NCBI GenBank assembly: GCA_965153455.1
Contig: OZ234493.1
Coordinates: 4,402,001-4,466,000 of the forward strand
Origin: Sphagnum compactum
Lineage: Eukaryota > Bryophyta > Sphagnopsida > Sphagnales
Length of the DNA stretch: 64,000 nucleotides
Direction: 5' to 3'
Shown here: positions 12,070 through 23,451 of the stretch, one piece after another
How positions within the stretch are numbered: position 1 is the first letter of the stretch
Layout: each line of letters begins with the position of its first letter
Position numbers and translations under genes: made by a program
Notes under the pieces: model-generated
The model's database searches: none
What the model saw: only the letters and a program-made list of their open reading frames with translations
Told to the model about the DNA's origin: nothing

Positions 12070-15000
12070 TTACAAGCTGAAACTAACTGAATGGTAGTGG
12101 AACTTAGTATTTGAGCTTTTGAAAATCTGATTACGGCAGGCAACAGCTACACTATGTAGTAGACCTTCAGGACCAGATACGAGAACCCCCACGTCTGCAT
12201 CTACATACACTTCCTCTGCATTGTCAAAGAATTCTGCAAATCACATACATTAAAAAATAGTCAGTGTGTTATGTTTGGAAATACACTTCAACTTTGTAAG
12301 AAAATTCCAACATTACCGATTCAATGCTGTACACATAAAAAGTCCAAGAATTAATTTACCTGAGAAGTTGGGTCTTTCACCCTCCTTGATGGTGGCCTGA
12401 TCTAAAAGAGATGATGGCAAATTGTTTCCCTCCACATCAATCATTGATAGATGACTCTCTTGTAATCCCTTTTCAAGCTTGGAAGTTTTGATATTCAATG
12501 AACCAGTTGAGAGATTTTGCTCTTTCAAATCTTGATTGGCATTATTGCTTAGGGTCCTCCAAGCAAACATCACAACACCCCCAAATCCACCAATTCCCAT
12601 GATCATGCTCAAAAAGAAAAACACTACTTGTTTCCATTGTAGGTATGGGTGCTCCACGGTTGGATGGCCATAGTGATCAATAACACAGGTCTGAAAAATT
12701 CCCAGCATCAGGACAAATCCAATGAGAGAAGAAATTATCACAGCAGCAACCCACATGTTGTTTCCTGTTCCTGCCACAGGGGAGATGTATCTCAAACTTT
12801 GATTTGCAGGTTGTGCAATGGCAGAGGTATTAATCATCAAGTTGGGTGTGTCCTCCACTACTTGCAGGTTGAGTGACTCAAGGGATGGTTGGGTGACATA
12901 CACCTTGACTACAAATTTCAAATTGCTGTTGGTAATGCCTTGAAAGATTGCAGCTGGACAAATTTGTTTCAAAATGTCCAAATCTTGTGTTCTTCTCACA
13001 CACCATACCAATTCAACAGTGGATGGTAGTAGTACACCTGCTGCACCTTGTCCAAGTGATTGGTGTCGGTGCAGTAGATCCCGGAGGATTGCCATGAATG
13101 GTGTTATACCAATTCCCCCTGCAATCAACACCAATGTTTCATACCTGCAACTCCCAACCCCAAATCATTAACACATAGATTACCATTCCATTACAGCATT
13201 CAATCTCTTATATGGATTCCTGCCTGTTAGTTAAACATATCATCCTGTACAAGATAGACTGACTTCACTAATCACAAGAACTCGAGAGCACATAGTTCAC
13301 CTCATTTGAACAATCCAAAATCCACAATTGTGATAAATACAAAAGAGTGATTGATAGCTGGGACCAATGGTCAACATGGGACTTGATCATGGAATTTGGA
13401 CCAGCAAGTCAGACCACAAACTTTACATTACCTGAGGAAGAAGTTTGTCTCATGGCCATAAGGACCTTCAGCAGACAATGCCATTGACAAAGGGCATGGA
13501 GCACCACCAGGATCCATCACACCAAGTTTTGTGATGTCATGATGATTTGTTGAGCTTTGAATAGACTCCTTCAAACTCTGGGTCCAAGTACCAAGAGGCT
13601 TGATGTACACAGTTAACTCTTGGGTTCCATCAAGAGGGCTTGATGCAATGCTAAATGGATGCCATTGCAGGTAAGAGATTTGAGGCAGGTTGATGTAAAT
13701 GAAACTCAAGGAAGTGTACATTAAACCTGACAAATCGTTACAAATGTGTAGATAGTAGTGGTAGTTAGAAATCGGCTTGACCTCTGCACAAATCATCAAT
13801 CCAAAAATCTGCAATGCAAATTCCTCAAGATTTGACTACGATTCTCATTCCTTGAGCAGCAGCGGATCTACAATCTCTTTTGCTTTCATGTGCAGTACAA
13901 CATACATGTATACCTGGAGATTTATGGAACTTGAGTTCCACGACGTTGTCATGCAGAATCCGCACACTTGAAGCAGTTAAGAGTCTACGAGATTGCCAGA
14001 ATCGCATGTAACGGTCAATGAAAAACAGAATAATGCTACCCATGGCGTAGCCTGCAGTTTGAACTCCGACGTGGAAAACGAAGAATACAACGAACACCAA
14101 GTAGAGGTGATGTGCTCTATAGAACAAGTCGAAGAAACGCACACGGATGTAATGTGCAGAAGTGATCCACATGATCATCCCAGACACCGTTGCTATGAAG
14201 CCTGCCAAGACTGCGATACCTGTTGCTCGCCATGAGACTAGCTGCAAGGAGGCAACAAAAATGGTCCAAGAAAAAATTGATTATGTTCAGTCTGTCAACT
14301 GGAAAAAAATTTCCAAACCAAACTCTTCAAGGTTTCAGATTTTCACCTCAGCTTGCTTGCGCATCCACAATGTGTCCACAACAATTCTATAGAAGAATTT
14401 TTGACACCAGCTTGAAAGCTTTCTAGTTGTAGGGCTGATAGAGAGGGGAAAGGTCGAATAAAACATACATGAGCAATGTTGTTTTCGTAGGAGAAGATGG
14501 TGATGAAGATGACAGAATGCGCAAAAACAATTGTAAGCGTAATATGGCCCAACCACTTGTGGTATTTCACAGCATGTTCGAAGGGTACATCCAGCATTCG
14601 CATGATCGGAGATGATCTCGAGACTGGGATAAACAAGAGAGCAATCGAGAATGCTAGAGTTCGACCCAACATTATCGCAGCTTGTGCAAGTTTGAGAATC
14701 CACCTACATGAGTTTGAGCAAAATAACACGACGTTGAGAGTGGCCACAAAATAAATTATGCAATCAAGCTTTACATGCATGCATAGACTCAAGCTTTGTT
14801 GATCATGGCAAAGTAAGCTCTAGAATAGTGTACCTAGACTCCTCATAAGCAATGAAGAGATGCATGATCTTTTAATGCATGACGACATACTTTTTAGTTC
14901 CCGGGGGTGGTGTAGAAGTGTCAATCTTGTGAGCTTGAGGAAGATAAAACTGTACGAATATCCAAACGACTGCGAAGAGCACCATGAGGATGAGTACAAC

Positions 15001-16260
15001 ATCCATGCCTGTGACCACACCCATCAGCTTGTTGACAAAAACAGGTTGTGTTGATAAACATCTCCAGCTGCTTATGCGCGGGCTGCTTCGACTCCACAGG
15101 CCGCATCGTGGTCGAGATGATGATCGTGTTTGCCTGAATCTCAGGTTTCAAAACTCACGTCAGCATGAAACATTAAACCCACGCGAATCAAGGTTCCAAA
15201 GTCCAAGATTAGCAAGTCTGGATCATTTCTTACACCTAGAAAATAGCGCACCCACGCATGCACACATAGAGAGTTTGACAGACATACAGAGGGCCTTGAG
15301 AGATCTATGTACGAGTCTACTATATATGTCTGCATGAGATCATCAGAGATCTATTACAACACGACAACGACGACAACGACCAACGTATGTATTATGTGTC
15401 GAGGAAGCTTAAAAGCAACAAAATGAAGAAATCCAACATCTTTAGAACCATGCATGAGTCGACATGGGTCCTTTGAGGTAACATTGATCACCTCCTTTGC
15501 GCGCGGAAAGAATTTCTGTTGAGCTCCAGAAACAAAAGCCCCAACAGCGAGAGAACTAGAATTGGACCAGAATATAAGAGATAGGTTCCACCTACAAGAA
15601 CAAAGCATCAGGTCAGGACTCTTTCAATCTCCTGAGAGGTGTTGTAGCAAAACAAGGACCTAAACAGGGGGGAAAAAAAACGAACGAACGACAACAATAA
15701 CAACAACAACAAACAATTAAACACGAGCATTGAAAGTAGAAGTGCACTGAATGTCAGAGCTGCTGCTGCACGAGACTTGACTTTCATAGCACAGCGAGCT
15801 CATCCAGAAGCAAGAGTACATTACTACTACTACGTGCAAAAGGAAGTTAAAGCTGCGTCTTGTTATTGTATACAAGAATGTAAGCTTAATTTGCAATTTC
15901 AATAGAAGATGATGGAAATCATGCATCATCGACCGAAAAAATGCAGCAAAAACTGGAGAGAACTCTGATAATATTAAAAAAAAATTTACTGATATTGGAG
16001 AGGAAGTGCGACGATAGTCGATCTGTAACAATTGTCTCCAATCTACTCCCGATTCTTGTGATGGGCGTCAACAACCAAAGGACGATGTAGAACAAAACCG
16101 TGGCGCAGATCAAAACCAACACCACGCTCTTCAACAATTTCATCAAAAGCAACGTTAACATATGATGAGGAGTTGTTACTGATTCAAGGGGAATTTTTTG
16201 GGCTTCTTCTTCAGATAGCGTAATATTCTCCTCCTTCTTCAAGATCATTGTAGTTGCCAT
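12070..16260 (-). CDS. FRO: Ferric-chelate reductase (FRO family), 8 exons, 784 aa
   Basis: Membrane flavocytochrome that moves electrons from cytosolic NADPH via FAD and two hemes to Fe(III)-chelates (or Cu(II)) across a membrane. Exons: 16260-15990, 15591-15492, 15067-14891, 14703-14469, 14241-13914, 13726-13432, 13144-12360, 12233-12070. All introns are GT-AG, phases join, and the sum is 2355 nt. An N-terminal membrane helix lies near residues 38-62. The ferric-reductase core has heme-ligand histidines in HKWLGH...FAHSV (exon 4) and RAHHLYL...FHVG (exon 5). The FAD motif WHPFSIASSP is at about 393-402, the NADPH motif AGGIGITPF at about 476. Two further membrane helices lie near 595-650, and VLVSGPEGL...FHYHSVSFSL ends the protein as in FROs. 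There are no EF-hands, so it is not an Rboh oxidase. Length is slightly above the usual 700-750 aa. Start is the only in-frame ATG in exon 1 before the helix. Whether it is plasma-membrane or organellar cannot be told. Confidence 0.93.
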
Positions 16261-17940
16261 GACTCTTCCTTTTCTTTCTTCTTCTTATAATCTAATTGAT
16301 CAATTTAAATTCATAGCCAAAGACTCAACAAGCAGCTGCTGATTGAAGCTTTTACAAAACACGAGAGAGATAAATCGACACAGAGCTCTAGACACACAAA
16401 AACAGAGGTCTACAATGGAAAGAGTTGCACAACAATTTAGGAGAAACTCTAGAAAAGTTTCTTAACGTGAATTCCAATGCAAAACACAGCTGTGTGTTAC
16501 AAGTTACAACAACAAGAGCAGTTAGGCCTAAGATCCCTTCCACTCTCTTTAAGGAGTACTTAGGTGCAAGAACCATCCCTTTCTCTCCTATGCGACATGG
16601 CGAACTGATGCTTAAGTTCATGATAATGTTCGCATGGTGCCCCTGCTTTACATGGATGGGTAACGCTCCAGGGTGGTAGGGGCCAGTTTGCTCTGTATTT
16701 TGGAGCTCCCTAGGTTTAGGTCAAGCCCAATGGTGGAGACATTTCTATAGCCCCAGGGTGGAGGCACTTCTTTGTGTAAATGGGGGCATTTTAAATGGGT
16801 ATATTTTGTGGAAATGCCCCCCCCCACCCCCACATTGGAGGTTTCCATTACACTTAAAGCACTAGCTTTTTTTCTTCCTTTGTTATTTGACTACTGTTGG
16901 CCGAGAAGAATATATTTCAAGGGCTCTTTTGCAAGTTGGATACATAGAGAGTTTCCTCTTCACCTTTTTTTTTTCCTTTCTTTGCAATATTTTGAAGATT
17001 TCTTTACCTTTTAAAGATAAGAACTCTTGATCAACCATCATGCTATCCTCCGCAAACTAAGTCATAATAAGAAGGCCCGCCACGCACATGAACATTATTT
17101 TCTTCTTTATTCATCCTAGTTCATTTTTTTGTTCCAAAAGAGGCTGTGGTTTTTGTTCCCCTTTTTTTTTATTTGAAAAAAAGAATATTTTTTCATTTTT
17201 GTTTAGTTTTTTTCCTTGCTCTATCATACACTTGTTTTTTCTTCAGTTTTCTTGACCCAAGGACGATCTGGTCATCCTCCTTTCTTCTTTTTCTTTCTAA
17301 CCTTTTTTAAAATTTCGATAGATTATTATAATTTTCTGAACTTGGTGATCACAAGATGTCACCAAAATAAACCCTTCTTTAATAAAATTTCTTGACTGTG
17401 GCGACAACAATCATGAGGGGATGAAATATCAAATGAGGGGTACAACCCAGGCTCAATAGGGCATGACTTTATGGATAATTCTATTGTGTTTGGGAAGTGT
17501 CATTTCACATTATGGCAAATCAAAACATTGTTGTGATCGTTAGGGTTTGATTTTTTTTTCAAATATTTTTTCATTAACTTATGTTCATGAGGTCACATTG
17601 TTTTATGCTCTCACTAAATCTAAAAATATCATATGATTCTAGTTTGTTTCAAAGATACTTGTCATTACTTATTTTTATGTGTTGAAGAAAAAAAAGATAG
17701 GTTCATAGGTTGTGCTGGAAAGAACTTAAATAAAGAATATATTTTGATATTATAGTGGGAGATGTTTGGTTTATTAATTTAAAGGTGTTGGATAAACGTT
17801 ATATTCAATTCTACAAGATGTCATTCTTTGCATTTGAAAGTCTTGTTCATTAGATCACACCTTTTTTTTGCATTTTCATTATTTTTTGTGAGAGCACATC
17901 TTCCCATTCGAAAGGTGGTAAAGATTATTTTATATAGATT
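16261..17940. other. FRO upstream region and intergenic DNA
   Basis: The first ~150 bases should contain the FRO 5' leader and promoter: CT-rich just upstream of the ATG (16263-16290), with no TATA box I can assign. Beyond about 16.7 kb there are C- and T-homopolymer runs (for example 16817-16832) and AT-rich sequence without coding signal. Confidence 0.4.
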
Positions 17941-17954
17941 AGTTCATGGAATTT

Positions 17955-18275
17955 GATATGAGTTCATGGCTAATTTATATAATGTTGGTGCTTCCACCAT
18001 TCGAAGTGCATTGACATTATGTACGACATTTTGGAAGACAAAATTTTTTTTTACAATATTTATATTCATCTGTTGATGGGGCAATTTTTGAAATCCATTA
18101 TTGAAAAATTCAAGGATTTGACTGGCATTCAACATATTACAAGTGTGATTAATAACATTCATGTTCCATTATTTTTTCACTCATCTAGAAAGATTACAAC
18201 TATCCCAAGAGATTTGTACAATCGAAATCGTTTTTTTAATGTGGTTATGCAAGGTGTTTGATGCATCCCCAAACT
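17955..18275 (+). pseudogene. PIF/Harbinger-like transposase remnant
   Basis: One frame reads VGASTIRSALTLC (about 17984-18023), the position of the helix-turn-helix-like 'VGxSTV' block of Harbinger transposases. Another frame from 18019 reads MYDILEDKIF..., then IIEKFKDLTGIQHI, then INNIHVPL (where HARBI1-type DDE nucleases have 'IDGTHI'), then YNRNRFFNVVMQGV (family pattern 'YNRKxxxSxxLQAVCD'). The expected D of IDGTHI is lost, a stop follows at GVTGA, and the frame must shift to continue as FDASP. This is therefore a dead fragment of perhaps 100 codons. Assignment is by motif order from family knowledge and was not searched. Confidence 0.6.
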
Positions 18276-18329
18276 CCTTGATAGACTCAATTATAAATCC
18301 AAATGTGAAAAACGAAAGGATAAGGAGTT

Positions 18330-19140
18330 GGGGTACATTCCTTGCCTCGTAGCACTTCGAAGATAAAGGGGCATGCTAAAACTCTAGAATGGGGCCTGCA
18401 TAAACCAAACAACAAATTGGTTAGTGTATAGTTGGAACACTTTTGGTACATAAACAAACCACAGGCAAACAAGGATTCATAAGACTCACCACGACCTGAA
18501 CTTGGGGGAAGCCACCACCTTCCCCCTTATAGTATTCTTTGTGCTTGGCCATGGGCTTGCACCCAAATGTCATTTTGTCCCGGGACTCCCAAGTTGGGAG
18601 TCTTGAAATCCCCAAAATTGGGACTTCCACAACTTTGGAGGCTCATAACTTTTTGTGTAGACCTCCAATTGAAGTGAAGTCTAGAGAAAAGTTGTAACCC
18701 TTGTCAAGAGTTTTTCCAACGATATGCGGCACGCCACTTGCACACAAGTAAATTAGGGCGATTCTTGATTTTTAGTGGTCGGGAGTTAAATTTGCAATTT
18801 GACTCCTGGGCCTTCTTTTGGCCATAACTTATTATTTAAGTATTCAAATGGATCATGCAAGCCCATTTTAGACATTTACGTTCTAATAGTTTTTCAATGA
18901 TATAAGGAACTCTTCAATCCAATGAGTTTGAACCTTTGCAATTGCCCTCTGAAGATTCATTAAGACTCTAAGTCCCAAAGGAAGAGCCCACTTGGGAATG
19001 TGGGTTCATTCTCTCACACTCTCCTACACTCCCGGGAGCATGAAACGTGACTTTCGAGATTCATTTTTGGCCCACACCTTTGCAAGCTCTTGCTTTGGTC
19101 ACGAGCCCAAGGCTAGGGTTGCAGTAGTGTTTGTGACATG
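18330..19140. repeat. Dispersed repeat, copy 1
   Basis: Shares collinear blocks with the segment at 21038-21790: 'TTGGTTAG' preceded by AACAA; 'GGGGGAAGCCACCACCTTCC' (about 18504); 'TTTTGTCCCGGGACTCCCAA' (about 18573); 'TTTCCAACG' or 'TTTTTCCAACGATAT'; a 'GGTCGGGAGT' block; and 'AGTCCCAAAGGA'. The two copies are diverged by many substitutions. Probably a non-coding part or LTR of a retroelement. No clean LTR ends or target-site duplication were found. Confidence 0.65.
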
Positions 19141-20980
19141 GATAAATGTTTTTCGAGTGTATGTGTAGGCCAACTTGGTGGTGTACATGATAGTGGACAA
19201 TTTAAGTATTAAACAAGGGGTGAAAGCATGGTCAAATAAATAACGTTGTACTTTGTCACAAAAATTACATGTAGACACAATTTTTTTTTACGCATTGAAA
19301 ATAAAAATATCATTTTTTTCAATGATTAATACGAAAATAAACTTTCACTTTAATATTATAAATTTGAAAAATGAACATTTTCATGTAGATTTAAATAGAT
19401 TTAACAAAATTGCATCTATTTGCAAGAAGTGTCAAATCTTATGAAATGGGTTGCAAGTAGATGAAACATTGACTATTTTCTATTTGCAAGTTAATGGAAA
19501 CTTAAAAAATACTTGTGTACTATAAAATTATGCATGTTACGATCATAATACATAAAATTTCTAGTGTAAAAGTAAGTTTGAACACCAAATTGACCCAATC
19601 AACATTTACAACTACAAAATCCCAATCATATGTGGCATCTATGACTAGAGATGACTACATGAAACTTTGATTAAGACATTTTCAAAGTATATAAAGTTTG
19701 AATTGACATTCTTGTTATAATCTTCACTTGATAATTTTTAGAAGGATGAGTTGTTTTTTGTAGGTTCTTTCCATTATAATTAGAACAGGAATTATGTGGG
19801 GGAAAAAAAAAACTTTCAAAAGTATAATTTAGAACTTGTTTGAATTTTTTTTGAAAACCTTGTTTTGAACTTCATTTTTTTAAAAAGTTTTTTTATTGTG
19901 TTAAAAAGTATAGATATAAATAACTGAAGAGAAATTCCAAAATAAGAGGAATAAAGTCATGTTTTTCTAGGCAAACTACAACAAAATGTAATAAAATAAC
20001 ACATATTCAACAATAAACAATAGAATGAAGATATAAAATATATCCCATTCCCATTTGGTGACCATTTTGTGGATTGAAAGATATAATTTTTCAATTTTTG
20101 GTAACATCACTTCTTCATTTAGGAGGAGTGTTTTTTGAAAAATTTTGATCTAATTTGTGAATGAAAAATGATTAAATTGTGTGAGAATTTATTTGAAAGA
20201 CTTCAATCTCATTGATGTTGAAACCCAAAGATATTTTTCGTGCTTGTAGGATATAGGATCTAAAAAGAAGTGATCTAATACATGAGGGAAAAATTTCCAC
20301 AAAATGTCATAAATTATAACTAGAAGCACTGAAAGACATCAAGATACTGAAGTAAATTGTAGCATTACAAATGTAGGAATGTTGGGAAAATAGTTGCATA
20401 ATAAATTAAGATTTGCAAACGACACTGTTGTCTCATAAAAAATGATGCTTCGAAGATGGAAGTGCAAAGAAATGAACAAAACATTTATGTGCAAAATTTT
20501 CAGGAATAGCAACATGCTAATCATACTAAAACCCAACCTTTGGAATAAGTCTGAATAATTATGAGTGATGTCCTCAAATTATTGCATACATGGAAAAAAA
20601 TGGTTTCAACTCGAATCAACACTATTTTCAATGTTGGAAATCTCTTGTGTGCATTTTATTTCTACTAATAAATTATTAGTAATGGCAACAACTTGATATT
20701 GCAATTGTCTATTGGATGGCACAAATGTAAATGATTCTACTACACACACCTACAAACATGAATTATCTTCAAGCAATTGGACAATGTTCACACAAAACAA
20801 TTGGTCATGGGCATTCCTTAAACATGTATGTTGTGTTTACTTTTTGCAATTGTTGTTTGCCTCCCCACTCTAATTTGAAATTCCCAACTTGAAAACCCAA
20901 ACTACACATTTCCCCTCGTGCTTCCTTGGTACAAGTGCCTAAATGCTTATGGTCACAAGCACACTGACGCGCTCCCAAGT
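19141..20980. other. AT-rich intergenic DNA between the two dispersed-repeat copies
   Basis: No gene, RNA or clear repeat structure seen. Poly-A/T runs are frequent. Short open frames here show no family motifs. Confidence 0.4.
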
Positions 20981-20989
20981 CCCTAGTTA

Positions 20990-21060
20990 GTCCCAAGATG
21001 GGACTAACTTGCTCAAATTGCGGAAAAGTGAAGCACTTGGGGCACACTCCCAGCCTTTAG
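20990..21060 (+). pseudogene. Possible degenerate gag-type zinc knuckle
   Basis: The plus strand reads TCSNCGKVKHLGHTP just before the second dispersed-repeat copy. Retroelement gag proteins carry C-x2-C-x4-H-x4-C. Here C, C and H are correctly spaced, but the last cysteine is replaced by proline, and a stop (TAG) follows within a few codons. If real, it links the dispersed repeat to an LTR retroelement. A chance match cannot be excluded for so short a motif. Confidence 0.3.
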
Positions 21061-21790
21061 CACTAAAAGGGGTAGAGGGGCGTGTTGAAGCCTCTGGATG
21101 GGACTAGGAAAAGTGACAAGCTTACTTACTTATTCGAACCTGCATCAAAACCAACCAACAAGTTGGTTAGTTCACTTTCTATAGCACCCTTGATGCTAGG
21201 CCAAGCCACGGGCAATTCAAGACTCACAAGACTCACCACGGCCGGGACTCGGGGGAAGCCACCACCTTCCCCCATATAGTATTCTCTGCGTTCACCCGCG
21301 GCACCCACATCCGAATGACTTTTTGTCCCGGGACTCCCAAGGAGGAGTCCCGAAACTATCCCGGTTTGGACTCCTAGGACTTTGAAAGCTCATAGCTCCC
21401 AGCTCAGACCTCTGATTGAGATGAGGTCTAAAGCAATCTTGTAGCTCTCGTCAAGAGCTTTCCAACGGTGTGTCGCACTCCACCTGCACACACTGGGATC
21501 GGGTCGATTCCCGACTTTTAGTGGTCAGGAGTCAAAATGTCAATTTGACTCCCGACCCTTCTTTTGACCATAACTTGTGCTGTAGATGTCCGAATGGCTC
21601 ATACAAGGTCATTTTCGACATCTACACTTTGAGACCTTTTCAACGGTATAAAAATCACCTCAATGCAAGGTGTTTTGACCCCTGTAATCAAGCTCTGAAT
21701 TTTCGGGAGTCCCAAAGGACTCCAAGTTCCCACTTTTGGGAGTGTGAGTTTCATCCTCACACTTTGCCTCAAAGTGGGGTTGCGACACAC
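21038..21790. repeat. Dispersed repeat, copy 2
   Basis: Second copy of the element at 18330-19140, in the same orientation and with the same order of blocks: AACAAGTTGGTTAG at about 21158, GGGGGAAGCCACCACCTTCC at about 21252, TTTTGTCCCGGGACTCCCAA at about 21321, TTTCCAACGG at about 21458, AGTCCCAAAGGACTCC at about 21708. This copy is more GC-rich and retains more CpG than copy 1, as expected if it is younger or less deaminated. Confidence 0.65.
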
Positions 21791-22306
21791 ACTCTTAGTT
21801 TCTTATGTTTCCTTCATGAATTTGTTTTTCAATGGGCCATAATTTGTGATTAATAGTGGTTTTCGCCCTTGGGCACAACATAATCAATAAGTGTTGATTC
21901 AACATGAGTTTGTTTTCCCACAATTTATCACAACATGGGCAATGTAAAATACACCTTGAATAGCCCATCAATTTCACACTTTTTTCTAGTCAGTCTTTTA
22001 AAGTATGGGTGAAAATCTTTTAAGTTGTACCACGCAAGATGAAATGGGCTTAGTCCTTACTACAATCTTTTTTATCATATATTTTAGTCCTCATAAAAAA
22101 TAATGAATCCAAAGTTATCAAAATTTTCAAAAAGACTATATTTTAAATTATTAAAATTTTAAATTCCATCATAATCATCCATAAATAAATAAAATTGTTT
22201 CTTTCCTCACCAAACTCACCAACAGATCCATGGACAACAAAAGAAAAGAAGACGACTTACCCTAAACCCATCTTTTTGTTGTCGTTTAAATAATCTCAAT
22301 GTATTT

Positions 22307-22558
22307 TCATCGACCAAGGAATTGTATCATGTACTGGTCGTCTTGCGCAATAATGAGCAGTATCTCTTGTAACAAATGTCTCCACTCTCCCTCCTCTTTT
22401 GCATTCATCACAATGTTAGTTTGCATAGGTGAATCCTCTAATACTATTGCGTCTGACTGAAAGAGGATCGCAACAGTGATGTTGGGCTGAATTTTCACCA
22501 AGTCTGTAGTAATGGCATTGGAGGTTGGACTCATTTGTTCAGTTGAAGTTGAGGACAT
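22307..22558 (-). CDS. Hypothetical 83-aa open frame, possible transposon-derived fragment
   Basis: An ATG-started frame encodes a hydrophilic protein beginning MSSTSTEQMSPTSNAI and containing EGEWRHLLQEILLIIAQDDQ near its end. Composition looks protein-like (few Cys, S/T-rich N-terminus, then a possible amphipathic helix). I recognise no family and see no flanking exons with certainty. The surroundings are AT-rich repeat DNA, so an origin from a transposon accessory ORF is plausible. Treat as tentative. Confidence 0.25.
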   Translation of the reverse strand: MSSTSTEQMSPTSNAITTDLVKIQPNITVAILFQSDAIVLEDSPMQTNIVMNAKEEGEWRHLLQEILLIIAQDDQYMIQFLGR

Positions 22559-23451
22559 TGTTGGTATGTTCTTTCAAGTGCTGAATCTTAATAATAGAGA
22601 ACAGTAATGCAAAAAAAAACTAAAGGAGGTCACCTCACCACTTACTGGAACACAACTTATTTGTGCACAAAACCTCTCAAACCTATGTATCCAAACAATT
22701 AGTGACAATACAAAAAACCACGAGAATTACAATCCTCAAACCCTAAACCTGCTTCCAGTGCCTGCAAGAAAACCGAATATATTCTCTAAATCCCCCATCT
22801 ACCTATGTATCGGCTGTCTGTCTGCAATTTTCTCCTCATTTGCAGATTTCCTGCTAGTGTTGGTAGCAGAACAAGTCATGTTACAAAATGATACAAAAAA
22901 TCAGACTTACGGCATGATACAAAAAACTACATTTCAATGTTCATTTTATTTTATTTTTTGGCTCCATCATGTATTTTGAAACTAAGGCCACTTTGCTACT
23001 CACTGTACAGAAATGAGATATTACAGAAGGTTTCATAGACTGCACCTACAATACACGGGCTCAAATAGATGAGATTCCATAGCCATTTCAACATGACAAA
23101 CTTCACTTTTGCTCTACCCTGAGTAGTATATCTCTACTAGTAAATACACAAACATAGAAGATAATAATGCAGTTCAATACTTATTACAACAGGAAAGGCC
23201 ACTTAAGTCTAGCAAAAGCATAGTCAAAACTTTTCAATCCCAGGGAACAACTTTCCACCCTCTTCCATACCAATCACAATGCTTTTATGGTGAAGAGTCA
23301 CACAAAGGTCTTCACAAAATTGCAACAAACAAATATCTCAGCAAGATTGATCCAAAACTTCATGAGCCCAAACCTTTTCTATATAAGCCAAGGGTTGCTG
23401 CCAACCATAGTCAAAAAGACTTTAATAAGACCCAATTGTTGCTGCCTACAT
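22559..23451. other. Intergenic DNA downstream of RPP0
   Basis: No coding signal apart from shadows. The part near 23200-23451 should hold the RPP0 3' untranslated region. Confidence 0.4.

Noticed and set aside
12649-12876. Plus-strand frames opposite FRO exon 7
   Set aside because: Antisense shadow of the well-supported reductase exon.
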